From: Aedes albopictus
Lineage: Eukaryota; Arthropoda; Insecta; Diptera; Culicidae
Assembly: GCF_035046485.1 (NCBI RefSeq)
Contig: NC_085137.1
Coordinates: forward strand, 19,249,346-19,313,345
DNA: 64,000 nucleotides
Direction: 5' to 3'
How positions within the stretch are numbered: position 1 is the first letter of the stretch; each line of letters opens with the position of its first letter. The translations under genes and the position numbers were made by a program. Positions 53,630 through 64,000 of the stretch are shown one piece after another. Below the pieces are notes generated by a model that was not told the DNA's origin, made no database searches, and worked only from the letters and a program-made list of their open reading frames with translations.

Positions 53630-55470
53630 CAGTCAGGTTTTTTTTACGTGGTTTTTTTTTTACGCGGTTTTCATTTACGAGGTTTTTTTTACGCGGATTT
53701 TTGAATTAACGCGGTTTTTTTTACGCGGATTTTTGAATTAACGCGGTTTATTTTTACGCGGTTTTTTGAATTAACGCGGTTTTCATTTACGTGGATTTTT
53801 AATTTTAAGCCAGACTTTTTCCAAGCATTATTATAGAGTTTTTTCTACATATTTCTGTAGTTTTGGTGCTAACAGCATTAAAAGGTAGAATATGATGCAG
53901 AGTATTTTTCTGGATATCCAAGGACATCCAAACTGTTCTGAGTTTAGATCCTAAAGTCTACGTCTGTAACGGTAACTTCTTTCAACTTACAAATCAACGA
54001 TTTGTAATCTATTATGCCCAGTAAGTCTTTTAAAAGTTCAATAGACAGTTTCAGATCCGTCGGGATATCCTAGGTCATCCAAACTGTTCTGGAGTTTAGA
54101 TCCCATATTCTACGGGTACAGCGGTAACTTCTTGCATTATACACAGCAACGACATGTAATCTTTCATGACTTACTGAACATCTCAAAGTTTAATAGACAG
54201 CATCAGATCCGTTGAGATGTCTAAGGACATCCAAACCGTTCTTGAGATTACATGAACTTTTTTCATTGTACAAATCTACGATTTGTAATCTACTATGTCC
54301 AGAGATTATTATTATATCTATTATTGTATCTATCTATCAGATAATTATGTCAATTATGTCCATTTCTGGCTGTTCAATTGGCTGATTTGGAATATTTTAA
54401 AACTATTTTGGAATAATTATTGATTTAAACCCTGTCTAATTATGTATAGTTACTATTTTTAGCTTGAGAAACTACTGTCATAGTCATAGACTTAAAAACT
54501 GAGTTCCAGAACGCTTAGGATTACCTGGAATATCCCAAATTTTTCAAAGAATGCTTTGTGACCTTTAACTATCAACCCTCGAGCAATCGCGCTGTTGTAT
54601 TTTGTACAACACGTTGAAATAATCTAGCTTTTCGTGTTTAGTAATTAGCGTGGTATCGACGGTGGTGGGAAACCGCGCGAGTTACGGAAGGTTAAGTGAA
54701 CATGATTTACTGCCTGTACTTCGACACTTATGCGACAACTGTGAGATGGAGTCTTAACGGAGTGATTGGAGTCTTAAGTGTTGCAAAACTTCATCTCATT
54801 CATTTGAACATTAACCAACAAATCTTTTCAAACATTTTTCCTTCTATTCATGTTCAAAACGATTTCATTCAATCAGGACACCTATCATATGAGAAGCGAA
54901 TCCTTGTCAATTGAATACATTGTCACTCGAATGAGTAACTGGGAACGAAATACGAGAAAACCCTGCAAAATTCCGCCAGACTGAAAAAATATCGAATGTC
55001 GGGTCAAAGTTGGGTCAATTTTTTTCGAATGTTGAGCCACTGTTGGACCAACATCGACCAAGTATTGGGTCCATGTTGGGTTCGGTGGCCAAAATAAAAA
55101 TAGGTGAATGATAGGTTGATGTCGGGTTTGACGTCATCAATGATGGTAAAAGCTTTAAACCTTTAAACAATAGCTTGGCAGTTTGTGTAACTTGTAGAAC
55201 TTTTGAGTGACAAGCAAAAATCTTAAAATGTTGTCTTAAAATAATTCGTTGAGTTCATTTTTTAATATAGAATTAAGAAGGAAATTATTAAGTTAAAGAT
55301 ATAAAACATGGTTTTCATTTACGCGGATTTTTGAATTAACGCGGTTTTTTTTACGCGGATTTTTGAATTAACGCGGTTTATTTTTACGCGGATTTTTGAA
55401 TTAACGCGGTTTATTTTTACGCGGTTTTTTTTACGCGGTATGTATCCCCCGCGTAAAAAAAACCTGACTG
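53630..55470. mobile_element. 1.84-kb TA-flanked TIR element with ACGCGG repeats
   Basis: TA duplications lie at 53628-53629 and 55471-55472. TIRs are CAGTCAGGTTTTTTTTACG and its inverse. Subterminal repeats of the type TTTTTACGCGGATTTTTGAATTAACGCGG occupy about 53640-53790 and 55312-55440 in the same orientation at both ends. The TA target suggests Tc1/mariner/pogo-type mobilisation. No transposase frame was found. Confidence 0.75.
54905..55135 (+). repeat. direct repeat copy 1 (~220 bp)
   Basis: Matches 55473-55700 in order and orientation: ATTGTCACT, AACTGGG, AAATATCGAATGTCGGGTC, CCACTGTTGGACC, GGTGGCCAAAATAAAAA, GGTGAATGATAGGTTGATG, CGTCATCAAT. This copy lies inside the TA-flanked element. 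Confidence 0.75.
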
Positions 55471-55472
55471 TA

Positions 55473-55700
55473 AATGAATTGTCACTAGCTCGGACTAGCT
55501 GGGCACAAAACACGAAAAACCCGGAAAAAATCCGCCAGGGTGAAAAAATATCGGATGTCGGGTCAAAGTCGGGTAAATTTTTATCAAATGTTGAACCACT
55601 GTTGGACCCACATCGGGTAACTGTCGTGTCTATGTTGAGTTTGGTGGCCAAAATAAAAACAGGTGAATGATAGGTTGATGTCGGGTTATACGTCATCAAT
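55473..55700 (+). repeat. direct repeat copy 2 (~220 bp)
   Basis: Second copy, lying just outside the right TIR of the TA-flanked element. Having one copy inside and one outside suggests that the element captured or duplicated its flank, or that both copies are an older dispersed repeat. Confidence 0.7.
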
Positions 55701-56600
55701 TACGAACAAAGCTCCAACCGTTCAACAATTGGCGAGAACCGTCCAACATTAGGATGAGCTAGCTTAAGGAAGCGTTCAACATTTGGGTTACAGACTTCCC
55801 ATACAAATGTTCTATTTTCTATTAGAAAATGGAATTTAAGGGAATACAAATTCAATGGGCAGTATAAGGGATAAGTAGATCTAGACGTTCACTGGATATT
55901 TTTCAACTAAAGTGGAATTATGCACGGAAAAACAAACGAAAACCAAAATGCCGATACTAACCGTTCAACAATTGGCGAATTACCCTAAGCTTAAAGTTCA
56001 ATCACTCACAAATAAACAACAGCGGAGATTATTTGAAACTTTTCCGCACATATGTAACTCACAAGCCTTCATTAACCATCAGAAATTAAGAATACATGTA
56101 AATTATTTGGAATCATTGATATAATTACATTTTATTTCTTAGTACTTTGCACTCAGTTCACTCTGGCTGATCAAAAATATTAGAAAATGGTTCATAGTTC
56201 AGTTTGGCTGAATGTGTTTTTTTGTTTCAGGTAAAACCAGTTGGACAGAGAAAAAAATCTCGATTTTTCATCGTCTATCAAGTTGAAATCGATATCACTC
56301 ACAATCCTTTACATGAATCAAAAAGGACGCGTATAGTATGGTAGCACCATAGACTGTATGGTAGCACGAAGGTCTCAAAATAGTTTGAAATATGGACGGC
56401 GGAAGCCCTCCCAGCTCAGCTTTTCCCACCCATGCTTTTTCTTCATAAGCGGTGCATGTGGAGGCACAGAGCAAGAGTGATTATGTCAAACGATGTCCTT
56501 GCTTACCCTGAGGTTCTGAGATGTGAATGTGGAGCAATTTATGCTGGTCGAAGAAAACCATGAAAATGTTCTGCCAAAGTGCACTAAGTACAAAAAAGTT
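55701..56600. other. unassigned interval
   Basis: The words TTCAACAATTGGCGA occur at 55720 and 55961, a short local direct repeat. No gene was recognised. Confidence 0.3.
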
Positions 56601-56602
56601 TT

Positions 56603-56690
56603 CAAAAAATTGAAATAGATTCGAACTTGGATCATCTGAGTGATAACCAAGCGCGTTACCTCTAGGTCATATTACCTTGCTGAAGGTCAG
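56603..56690 (-). mobile_element. tRNA-like SINE head
   Basis: On the minus strand, AATATGACCTAGAGGTAACG (A box) is followed by CCAAGTTCGAATCTA (B box) at about the right spacing. No tRNA-grade cloverleaf is evident. Confidence 0.55.
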
Positions 56691-58684
56691 TCGTTAAGTC
56701 TGAATCAAGTTCTAAACATTCTTCTCTAGCATGGTTTTCGTGAAAACGCCATTTTTCGATCAGCCAAAGCGAACCAAGTGTTTGATTTTTTTCAAGCTTC
56801 ATTAATCCAATTAGGCTTGTTGATCAATGACGGGTCCTGTGTTAAATTACCAGTATGAGATGCATCGACATAACGCTGGTATTGAAAACCAGTTGGTTAT
56901 TGTATTGTTGAGAATAAATTGAATCTAAAATGCTGTGGACTTGGTTCGGTCTGGCTGAATGTGATTTGGAAAAATGGCAATCAGCGCCATCGAAACATAA
57001 TTGGTTCCTCTCACACTCATATTTCTAATAATGTAATTTATCTCACAGATTGTTTCTATGAGTCGGTTAGAAGTTAGAAATCTGACGGCGATGAGGAGAA
57101 CTTGAAATGTTCATCACCTGGATCAAAACTAAAATATTTCGCTGATTCTATCGAATGGTTTACAGTTCACTCTGGTTGGATGCAAAATGATGTTTTGTAT
57201 GTTCCGCCAAACAGAAATTTTGAATTTACTCCACGAAGAGCTGTCAGAATTACTGGATTTTTACATGGAAGGAAGATCATCATTTTCTTCACTTAATGGT
57301 TAAGAAAACTCAATTTTTCAAAAAATGGTCTTTGGTTCGGTTTAGCAGAACCCCGACCAACTGATGACTAGATATCAATAAACAGTTACTGAGCTTTTGC
57401 GAAACAAAAGCAGAACTGACAACCAACCCTGACTACCCTGTAATCTGAAGCCTGATTTAACCTGAGGTTCTTCAGATAAGCGGCTTTTCGGTTTGGTACA
57501 GTTAGCTTTACTTTTGGCCAGGGCAAACCAACCTGGAACCGATCGGATCGATTTAAATTGCTCGATCGAAGGTCAAGCTAAAAAGGGTTTACCGTAGGTG
57601 GGTTTCTTTGCAATGTTCTGCACAGTTAGAATAATTCTGATCGAAAAGGTAAATGCAAAAACGTGATTGAACTTCGATTTCTTCCCGAAGAACTTTGTTT
57701 CTTCTTCCCAAAAGCCGCCCAATCAATTGGCTTGTACATCGATCCTATGTTTATGGCCGAACCAGAAAAGCACGAAGAAAAAACGATCCAATCATCCACC
57801 CAATCTAAAATTGGTGTGTGCAATCGTTCATTAACCAATTTCCTTTGGGCGCTGTTTGCTTTACGACTATGGGGAGTAAAGTTGGGTACTCCCTGCTCCC
57901 GCAGGGAGCAGCTTCTGCCAGTTCCGTCAATCAGCGAAGAAATTATGCTAACCCATCAATTATATCTTTCGATTTTGCTTTTGCCTTCAACTTTCTTCCA
58001 GCCGTCAAGTCAGTGCCACCGCTGAATTCGTGCGGTACTTTCCAGGTGATTGATGAATCAAATGGAAAGCAATGCATGGTTAGATCGTATCTTAGAAGGA
58101 GAAAAATCGACCATTGTAGGGAACCAGCATGTTTATGATTCCAATGAAATGGTTCGTTCTTTGATGGAAAGATTTGCAATAGGCTTTCCGACTCGATCGA
58201 GAATCGATTTTGTTTTTCACGGCAAAAGCAAGCTCAAAAGACGCTTCCGGTTAGAGATCTGTAGGTTTTGAAATTCTCTTATATAATATTGCAAGCTACG
58301 GCATGAAAACATCAGTCGAGAGAAAAAGAACAATCATTTTTAAAAGTTATACTATATACAGCTTATCTTTATTTTCTAGATTCCTTAGGTTCATCTCGTA
58401 CTATAAACTTCTCAAAACGCTTTATCGCGAACAGCTCACGCTTATTATTACAAACGTCCATTATCACAAATGTCTTTAGATGAAATGTCCTAGCGATTGT
58501 TAGTCCGACCGTAACTCATTAGAAGACGTACACACTCAAAAACAAATCGCTCGCTTTATATATTATGTAAGAGTGTTTGCTAGTTCAGCAATTGATTTTT
58601 ATGAACTCAATCATACTAGAGGTTATCCAAGGATTCAGTCAATAATTCTTTTAAAAAACCCTAGTTAATCCACCAAGCGGTGAT
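56691..58684. other. unassigned interval
   Basis: No recognisable domain. Around 57650-58030 the sequence is more balanced in composition, with overlapping open frames and a short hairpin CTGCTCCCGCAGGGAGCAG (57891-57909). Host sequence is possible. Confidence 0.3.
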
Positions 58685-58946
58685 GGCGACTTTCTCGTGC
58701 CTTCGAAAACCCATTTCAACAAAACTCAAGTGACATGTTGATGAATATCGCAGTCTAAAAACCATTGAATAGCCGCCATCTTGAGTATGGAATCACCATC
58801 TTGGGTTTAAGACTGCCATCTTGGATATTCTGGTTGCCATGTTTGGACTCCGGACATCTTTCCCATACCATATATATTTATATTTATATTTTTGGGCTTA
58901 AAACTCCATTAAACAGTCACCATCTTGAATTTTGAGCCATCATATT
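58685..58946 (+). repeat. CCATCTTGG tandem repeat, left part
   Basis: Units contain GCCGCCATCTTGA, CTGCCATCTTGGATATTCTGG, GGACATCTTTCCCATACCA and ACTCCATTAAACAGTC. The same words in the same order recur at 63703-64000. The two parts were one array before insertion of the 4.75-kb element. Confidence 0.8.
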
Positions 58947-59159
58947 CAAGGGCGTAGCCAGAGGGGGCAGGGGCGCCGTGCACCCCCCACCCTCCCCTGG
59001 TCGACAGATTTTTTTAATTCGAGCCGACTCAAAGATTATTAATAATTCAAGAGTTCCAGAAACAAATACTTAAAAAAAACTATTCTCTAGACTATTTAAA
59101 TAATTGAGGTTTTTATCCACCTTTTTTTTCTTGAGAGTCACAGGAATTTTCGCCAAGTA

Positions 59160-60079
59160 CAGGGGATAGACAAAATGATCGGGACATGTGCAATTTTCAT
59201 TTTTCAAAAAATGTTCAATTTGCTGTAACTTTTCGAAAAGTGCATCAAATATTCTCAAATTTTTACTGTAAGTTCTTCAACTAGTTGTGGATCAGTGGAC
59301 AAAATTTGGAAAAGATCGGACAATTCTTCACGAAGTTATAAAGATTTTTGAAAACGGTAAAATTTTCCGATAGCCAAATTTGAGCTGTTATATCTCCGGA
59401 TTCAATGAACCGAATGCAATGAAATTTTGACCATTTATGACTTATATAATGAGCTATGAAAACCATTGACTTAACTTAATATTCTTAGCACGGAAGAAAA
59501 TTATAACGATTAGATTATTTTTCTAATAAAACACCAAATTATCCAAAACATCAACATCGTTTCAAAATTCAAGATGCAAATTATAGTTCATTTAGTTTCC
59601 CTCCAATTGACTTATATATAAATGCGTTTTGAAGGAAAGTAACAACATAGCCGCTAATAAGTTGAAAAAGTAATGGGATGCATATTAAAAATAGACCAAT
59701 TTACTAAAAAATCGTGAAAAAAATAAAATCGCTATAAATGTTTCGCTTGTTAAAAATTTCAAGTTAAGTCAAATGTTTTCCAGAGTTCATTATATAAGTC
59801 ATGAATTGTCAAAATTTCATTGCAATCGGTTAATTGAATCCGGAGATATAACAGCTCAAAGTTGGCTATCGGATAATTTTATCTTTTTCAAAAATCTTTA
59901 TAACTTCGTGAAGAATTGTCCGATCTTTTCCAAATTTTCTCCACTGATACACAACTAGTTGAAGAACTAACAGTAAAAAATTGAGAATATTTGATGCACT
60001 TTTCGAAAAGTTACAGCTAGTTGAACATTTTTTGGAAAGTGATAATTTTGCCTGTCCCGATCATTTTGTCTATCCCCTG
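59160..60079. mobile_element. 920-bp fold-back MITE, TA target, CAGGGGATAGAC ends
   Basis: TA lies at 59158-59159 and 60080-60081. The ends CAGGGGATAGACAAAATG and the exact inverse continue pairing for about 27 bases perfectly and for about 310 bases with some mismatches (AACTTTTCGAAAAGT, AAGATCGGACAATTCTTCACG, ATATCTCCGGATTCAAT). It is non-coding. Probably Tc1/mariner-mobilised. Confidence 0.85.
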
Positions 60080-60081
60080 TA

Positions 60082-60334
60082 TTTCTCCAAGAGATCAATT
60101 TCAATCTTATCATAGAATTTAACCAAATAACAAACTTGGTTGATTGGTTAAATTTTGTGATGTTTATTAATGGAATACAAAAACAGCGTGCTAAGTTTCC
60201 GGTAGGAAAAAAGAAGGACTCTGTAGAATTATATGCTGTTATAGAGTGCAGTTATGTGCTACTGCTGCTACACGAATTTTCACTTGTATTCAACTCAAAC
60301 AAGCATGAGAGAATAATACCTAGGATTTATTTAC
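60082..60334. other. spacer between fold-back and array
   Basis: AT-rich. No feature recognised. Confidence 0.4.
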
Positions 60335-63260
60335 AAATTTTTTCAAGGACGTCTCCAGAAATTCCTTTAGGCATTTATTCAGGAACTTCTCCAAGGATTC
60401 TTTCAGAAATTCTTCCAGGGACATGTCCAGGAGTTTCTCTTTCGTGAATTCTTCCATGGATATTTTGCAGGGTTCAGATAGTTTTTTTAGGGTTTGTTCC
60501 AAGAAATGATTTAAGAATTCCTCCCACGTTTCCTACAGTTTTTTACAGATACTTCTGCAAGGATGCATCGATGAATTCTTTCAGGAATTTTTCATAGCTT
60601 CCTTCATTGGATTGCTCCAGAGAGTTTTTCAAGAATTCCTGTATGGGTTTCACCTTCACCAGACAATCCTCCAGGAATTTCTCCTGGGATATCTTTAGAA
60701 GTTCCTTCAGTGATTGTTCGAGTGCTTTTTTCGATGATTCCTCCAGGAATTTCCAGGAGTTCCTTAAATCATTGTACAAAACATTATTTTGGGAGTCCAT
60801 CCAAAGATTCCAACAATAATTCGTCCAAAAATTATTGCAGACATGGATGCCTTCATTTTTTTTCCTACAGAAATTCTTACAGGAATTTGTTAAAAAAGCT
60901 TTCCTGGGATTTCCTAGGGCATTCATCATGGGATTGCTTCCGGGATTCCACCAGGTTTTCCTTCAAGCATTCCTCCAAGGATTCACTCGGGAATATCTTC
61001 TGTGTTTCTTTCAGAAACAAGTCCAGGAATTATTTTAAAAAATCCTCCAAGGGTTCCCCCAGGAACACTTTTTAGAATTCCTTCAGGAGTTTTTCTTGGA
61101 ATTCTTTCAGGAACTACTTCAAAAATAATCCAATACTTCCTCCAGGAACTGTTTAGGAACTCCCCAGGATTTCTGCTGGGGTTTCTTCAGGAACTGCTAC
61201 TGGAACCTCTAAGAATTATTCCAGGGATCCTCTGGGAATTGTTGTAGTGATTCCTCTAAAAATTCATCCAAAGATTAATTCAGAAATGCGTATAGAGATT
61301 TCTCCAGGAAGTTCCTTCTAGAGATTCCTCCAGGAGTATTTATAGAGATTCCTCCGTTATTCTCTACAGGTATCTTTCTAGGATATCCCACAGGGATTTC
61401 ACCAAGAATTTCTGCAGGGCTTAACTCGGGACTTCCTTCTGTGATTCTTTCTGGAACAACTTATTTCAAACATCCTCCAAAGATTCTCCCACGAACTCTT
61501 TTTAGGGTTCCTCCAGCAATTCCTCTTTATATTTTTAAGGAACTTTCTAGGAATTTATTCAGTACTTCCTTCAGGAACTGCTTAGGGATTCCCTTAGTAA
61601 TTCCTCTTAAAATTTCTTCCAGGTTTCTTTCTGGAGTTTATTCAGAAACTCTTCTAAGGATTCCTTCCGAATTTGTTCAAGAACTCCATCTGCGATTTCC
61701 TAAAGTATTATTTCTGGTATTCCTATACAAATTCTCTAAGAGATTCATCCACGAATTTCTTCAGGAATTCCTCTAGGAACTACTCCAGGCAATCCTTCAG
61801 GGATTCCTTCAGAAATTCTTCCAGGTTTTTTTTTCTAGGAATACCTTCTGGAATTCTTCTAGAAATTCCGCCAAGAAATCTTCCAGCATTCCCTCCAGGA
61901 ATTGCTACAGGCATTCCTCCAGGACTTGCACTAAAACTCCTCCAGAAACTTTTTTAGAGATTTTTCCAGGGATTTCTTCAGATATTCGTTCGAGGATTTC
62001 TCCAGGAATTCCTCCACAGATTTCTCTAGAAATCCCTCCGAAAATTTCTCAGGCGATTTTCCAGAAATTTCTCCCAGAGCTCCTCTAGAGATTCCTCCAG
62101 AAATTCATCCATAAATTGTTGAAGGAATTCTTACAGAGATTCCTCCTAGAATTCCTTCAAGGGTTCCGCCAGTAATTCCCAAAGGAGAACCTCCAGCAAT
62201 TCCTCCAGGGTTTTATTTAGGAATTTCTCCAAGAACTATTAAGGCATATCTCCAGCAATTTCTCTAGGAATTGATCCAGAAATTGCTGCTGGACATCCTT
62301 CAGAAGTTATGTCAACAATTTCTCCAGGAATTTTTCCAGAAATTCTTCTGGAGATTTTTTCAGAAATTCTTCCAGGAAATTCTCCAGGAATACCCTCAGG
62401 AATTTTTCAGTGATTCCTCCAGCAAATCCTCAAGAAGGATTCTTCCTGGAAATCCTCTAGAGATTTCTTCATAAATTCTTCCAGGAAATTCCTAGAGGAA
62501 TACCATCAGTATTTTTTCAGGGATTCCCCCAGGGACTTCTTTACAAACTTCTTCTAGGATTCCTCTAAGAATTTCTTCAGGAATTCCTTCGAGGATTTGT
62601 CCAAGAATTCATCCAGAAATTCCGTGAGAAATTCCTCCAGGATTTTCTCAAGGGATTTTTTCAGAAATAGAAAAATAATAGAATAGAAATAGAAATTTCC
62701 CAGAATTCTTCTAGAAATTCATCAAGTTATTCTTCCAAGAATTCTTCTAGAGATTCCTCCAGAAATTCCCAAAGGAATATTTCTAGTAATTCCTCCAGGT
62801 ATTCCTCCAGGATTTTACCCAGGAATTTTTCCAGGAATAAGCCCAGTAATTTCATCAGGAACTCTCCCAGAAATTTCTCCAGGAATTGCTCCTGGACATC
62901 TTTCAGAAATTATGTCAACAGTTCTGCTAGGTATTTCTCCTGGAATTTCTCCCGAGATTCCATTAGGAATTGCTTAAGGGATTCCTCCAGAGATTTTTCC
63001 ATGAAAAATCTCTTCAGGAAACTTTTTGAAGATTTCTCCAGGAAATTTCACTAGGGATTCCGTCCAGAATTCCTCCAGGAATTTCTTCAGAATTTCCCCC
63101 AAGGAATCCTCCAGAATTTATCTAGGGTTTCTTCTTGGATTTCCGCATGAGATCTCTTCAGAAATTTCACTAGGTATTCCTCCCATCGTTTATCCAGGAA
63201 ATCGTACAGGTTTATTTTCTGAAATTCTTACAGAAATTCCTTCTGGAATTCAAAAAATTC
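60335..63260 (-). repeat. 12-bp TTCCTCCAGGAA array
   Basis: About 2.9 kb of units such as ATTCCTCCAGGA and ATTTCTTCAGGA at a 12-base step. This is the reverse complement of the unit at 21.5-27.1 kb, so the plus strand is pyrimidine-rich. Local homogeneity is highest at about 61750-62650. Many GAATTC-like cores occur. Open frames are by-products. Confidence 0.85.
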
Positions 63261-63647
63261 TGGAGGAATTTGTCCAGCAAATAGTATTGGAAGATAAATG
63301 GACGCATACAGGAACCAGGAAATTCTAGGTTTATCCTCAAAAGAGTTCGTAATTTCCAAAAAAGTTCAGCTATAATTTCTGATGATTGTTTTGTAGACAT
63401 TGACAAAATAAAAATCAGAGCAAAATAATGCACGAGTAAATAAAAATCCTCAATCGTCCAGAAATCCAGAACCGCTACCAGCACCACGTTGATTTGTGTA
63501 GATCAGGCGAGCTTTTTTTAACGTATTGTACAAAATACATCAGGGTTAAGGGTTAAGTAAAGCTTTTAGAATATAATGTTATTATATTCAATTGTTGCGT
63601 TTAGTTATAAAAGCTAGTAGGTACATATTTACTAAGGGTGATTGAAA
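63261..63647. other. right body of the hAT-like element
   Basis: AT-rich and non-coding, leading into the C-tract and right TIR. Confidence 0.4.
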
Positions 63648-63702
63648 CCCCCCCCCCCCCCAACCCCCTGACCGAAAAGCTGGCTACGCCCTTGATCATA
63701 TT

Positions 63703-64000
63703 TGATTATAGACCGCCATCTTGGATATTCCGGTCACCATTTTTGGAGTCTACACTTCTTCGAGCTTCTTCCCCATACCAAATATATCCATATTGCATGG
63801 TTTAGGTTCTAAAACACCATTAAACAGTCGCCATCTTGAATTTAGAGACGCCATCTTGGATATTTTAATCGTCATTTGGAGTCCAACATCTTCCCCATAC
63901 CAAATATACCCATATTGCATGGTTTTTGAGCCTAAACCTCTATTAAACAGCCGCCATCTTGAATTTGGCGTAGCCATCTTGAATATTAGGCTGCCATCTT
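63703..64000 (+). repeat. CCATCTTGG tandem repeat, right part
   Basis: Two and a half units of about 120-135 bases: GCCATCTTGGATATT at 63717, 63850 and (as GAATATT) 63971; CCCCATACCAAATATA at 63771 and 63893; CATATTGCATGGTTT at 63789 and 63911; TTAAACAG at 63813 and 63943. It continues past the window edge. It has satellite-like organisation. Confidence 0.85.

Larger units (their letters stand above)
58947..63694. mobile_element. 4.75-kb hAT-like TIR element filled with 12-bp repeats
   Basis: An 8-bp TSD, ATCATATT, lies at 58939-58946 and 63695-63702. TIRs CAAGGGCGTAGCCAG are perfect over 15 bases and related to CATTGGCGTAACTAG of the element at 19472. G/C tracts lie just inside both ends (AGAGGGGGCAGGGG; a run of 14 C at 63648-63661). 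The interior holds a TA-flanked fold-back (59160-60079) and a 12-bp array (60335-63260). No transposase is visible. Same plan as the 7.85-kb element. Confidence 0.8.

Noticed and set aside
57663..58138. Candidate host exon (overlapping 120- and 106-codon frames)
   Set aside because: Two overlapping frames on the same strand compete, neither has a recognisable motif, and no splice pattern is clear. Left as unassigned sequence.
60335..63260. Possible CRISPR-like array
   Set aside because: Units are 12 bp, degenerate and contiguous, with no spacers, and the sequence is eukaryotic.
63750..63977. 75-codon minus-strand frame containing an internal peptide repeat (NSRWRLFN)
   Set aside because: It is the translation of two successive CCATCTTGG satellite units, so the peptide repeat follows from the DNA repeat.

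Overview
This window looks like mosquito DNA, most likely Aedes (Stegomyia). A SINE with the Feilai head and tail sits at 26540-26719. Two RTE-clade retrotransposons resemble the JAM1 type. Copia, CR1/Jockey, L1 and I-group elements are packed together with many TIR-bearing miniature elements. I recognise no single-copy host gene, no prokaryotic gene organisation and no CRISPR. The window is intergenic or heterochromatin-like DNA in which transposons have repeatedly inserted into one another. Two 500-N blocks (9001-9500, 52095-52594) are assembly gaps. I had no search tools, so family names rest on motifs, domain order, TIRs and target-site duplications (TSDs) read directly from the sequence.

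Left part, 1-12.5 kb: a 5'-truncated L1-type ORF2 with one frameshift (about 290-3156), a tRNA-headed SINE, and three blocks of a degenerate TTTCAGGGG-type array with a CR1/Jockey-like retroposon (4438-5966) between the first two. After the first gap comes a decayed I-group element with RNase H (9501-11480), split by a 178-bp near-perfect palindrome.

Centre, 12.5-31.6 kb: one old RTE-like element, now in pieces from about 12540 to 31612, is the target for four insertions. (1) A Jockey-like element, 12619-14802, itself holding a TTAA-flanked MITE. (2) A fold-back MITE, about 15206-15794. (3) A 13.3-kb TIR element, 15854-29143, with a 7-bp TSD. (4) A fold-back element, 29261-31249, whose ends read CACGGTG. 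Inside (3) lies an almost full-length JAM1-like RTE (17490-28686, 11-bp TSD). It is cut open by a 7.85-kb hAT-like TIR element (19472-27320, 8-bp TSD), which holds another fold-back MITE, kilobases of a 12-bp tandem repeat and a Feilai SINE. This is nesting five levels deep, and most boundaries carry target duplications.

Right part, 31.6-64 kb: a second, decayed JAM1-like copy (33218-35490) is interrupted by two MITEs with 8-bp and 7-bp TSDs. A third 12-bp array block spans 35.9-39.0 kb and reverses polarity near 37.75 kb. A PHD-finger ORF1 stands without any reverse transcriptase (40.3-41.3 kb, minus strand). A long inverted-arm element (42.3-49.8 kb) contains a complete copia-type LTR retrotransposon (44431-48785): identical 152-bp LTRs, a 5-bp TSD and one uninterrupted 1315-codon ORF. 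A truncated RTE runs into the second gap. A TA-flanked element with ACGCGG repeats follows. A CCATCTTGG tandem repeat near the right end is split by a second large hAT-like element (58947-63694, 8-bp TSD), built on the same plan as the one in the centre.

The parts do not form a cellular pathway. The main relationship is insertion order, which the TSDs allow to be reconstructed. Only the copia copy looks coding-competent from end to end. The most unusual objects are the two large hAT-like elements filled with 12-bp repeats, the 13.3-kb element with repeated CCATTCACCGTG motifs, the fold-back element with RAG/Transib-like ends, and the ORF1-only PHD element.
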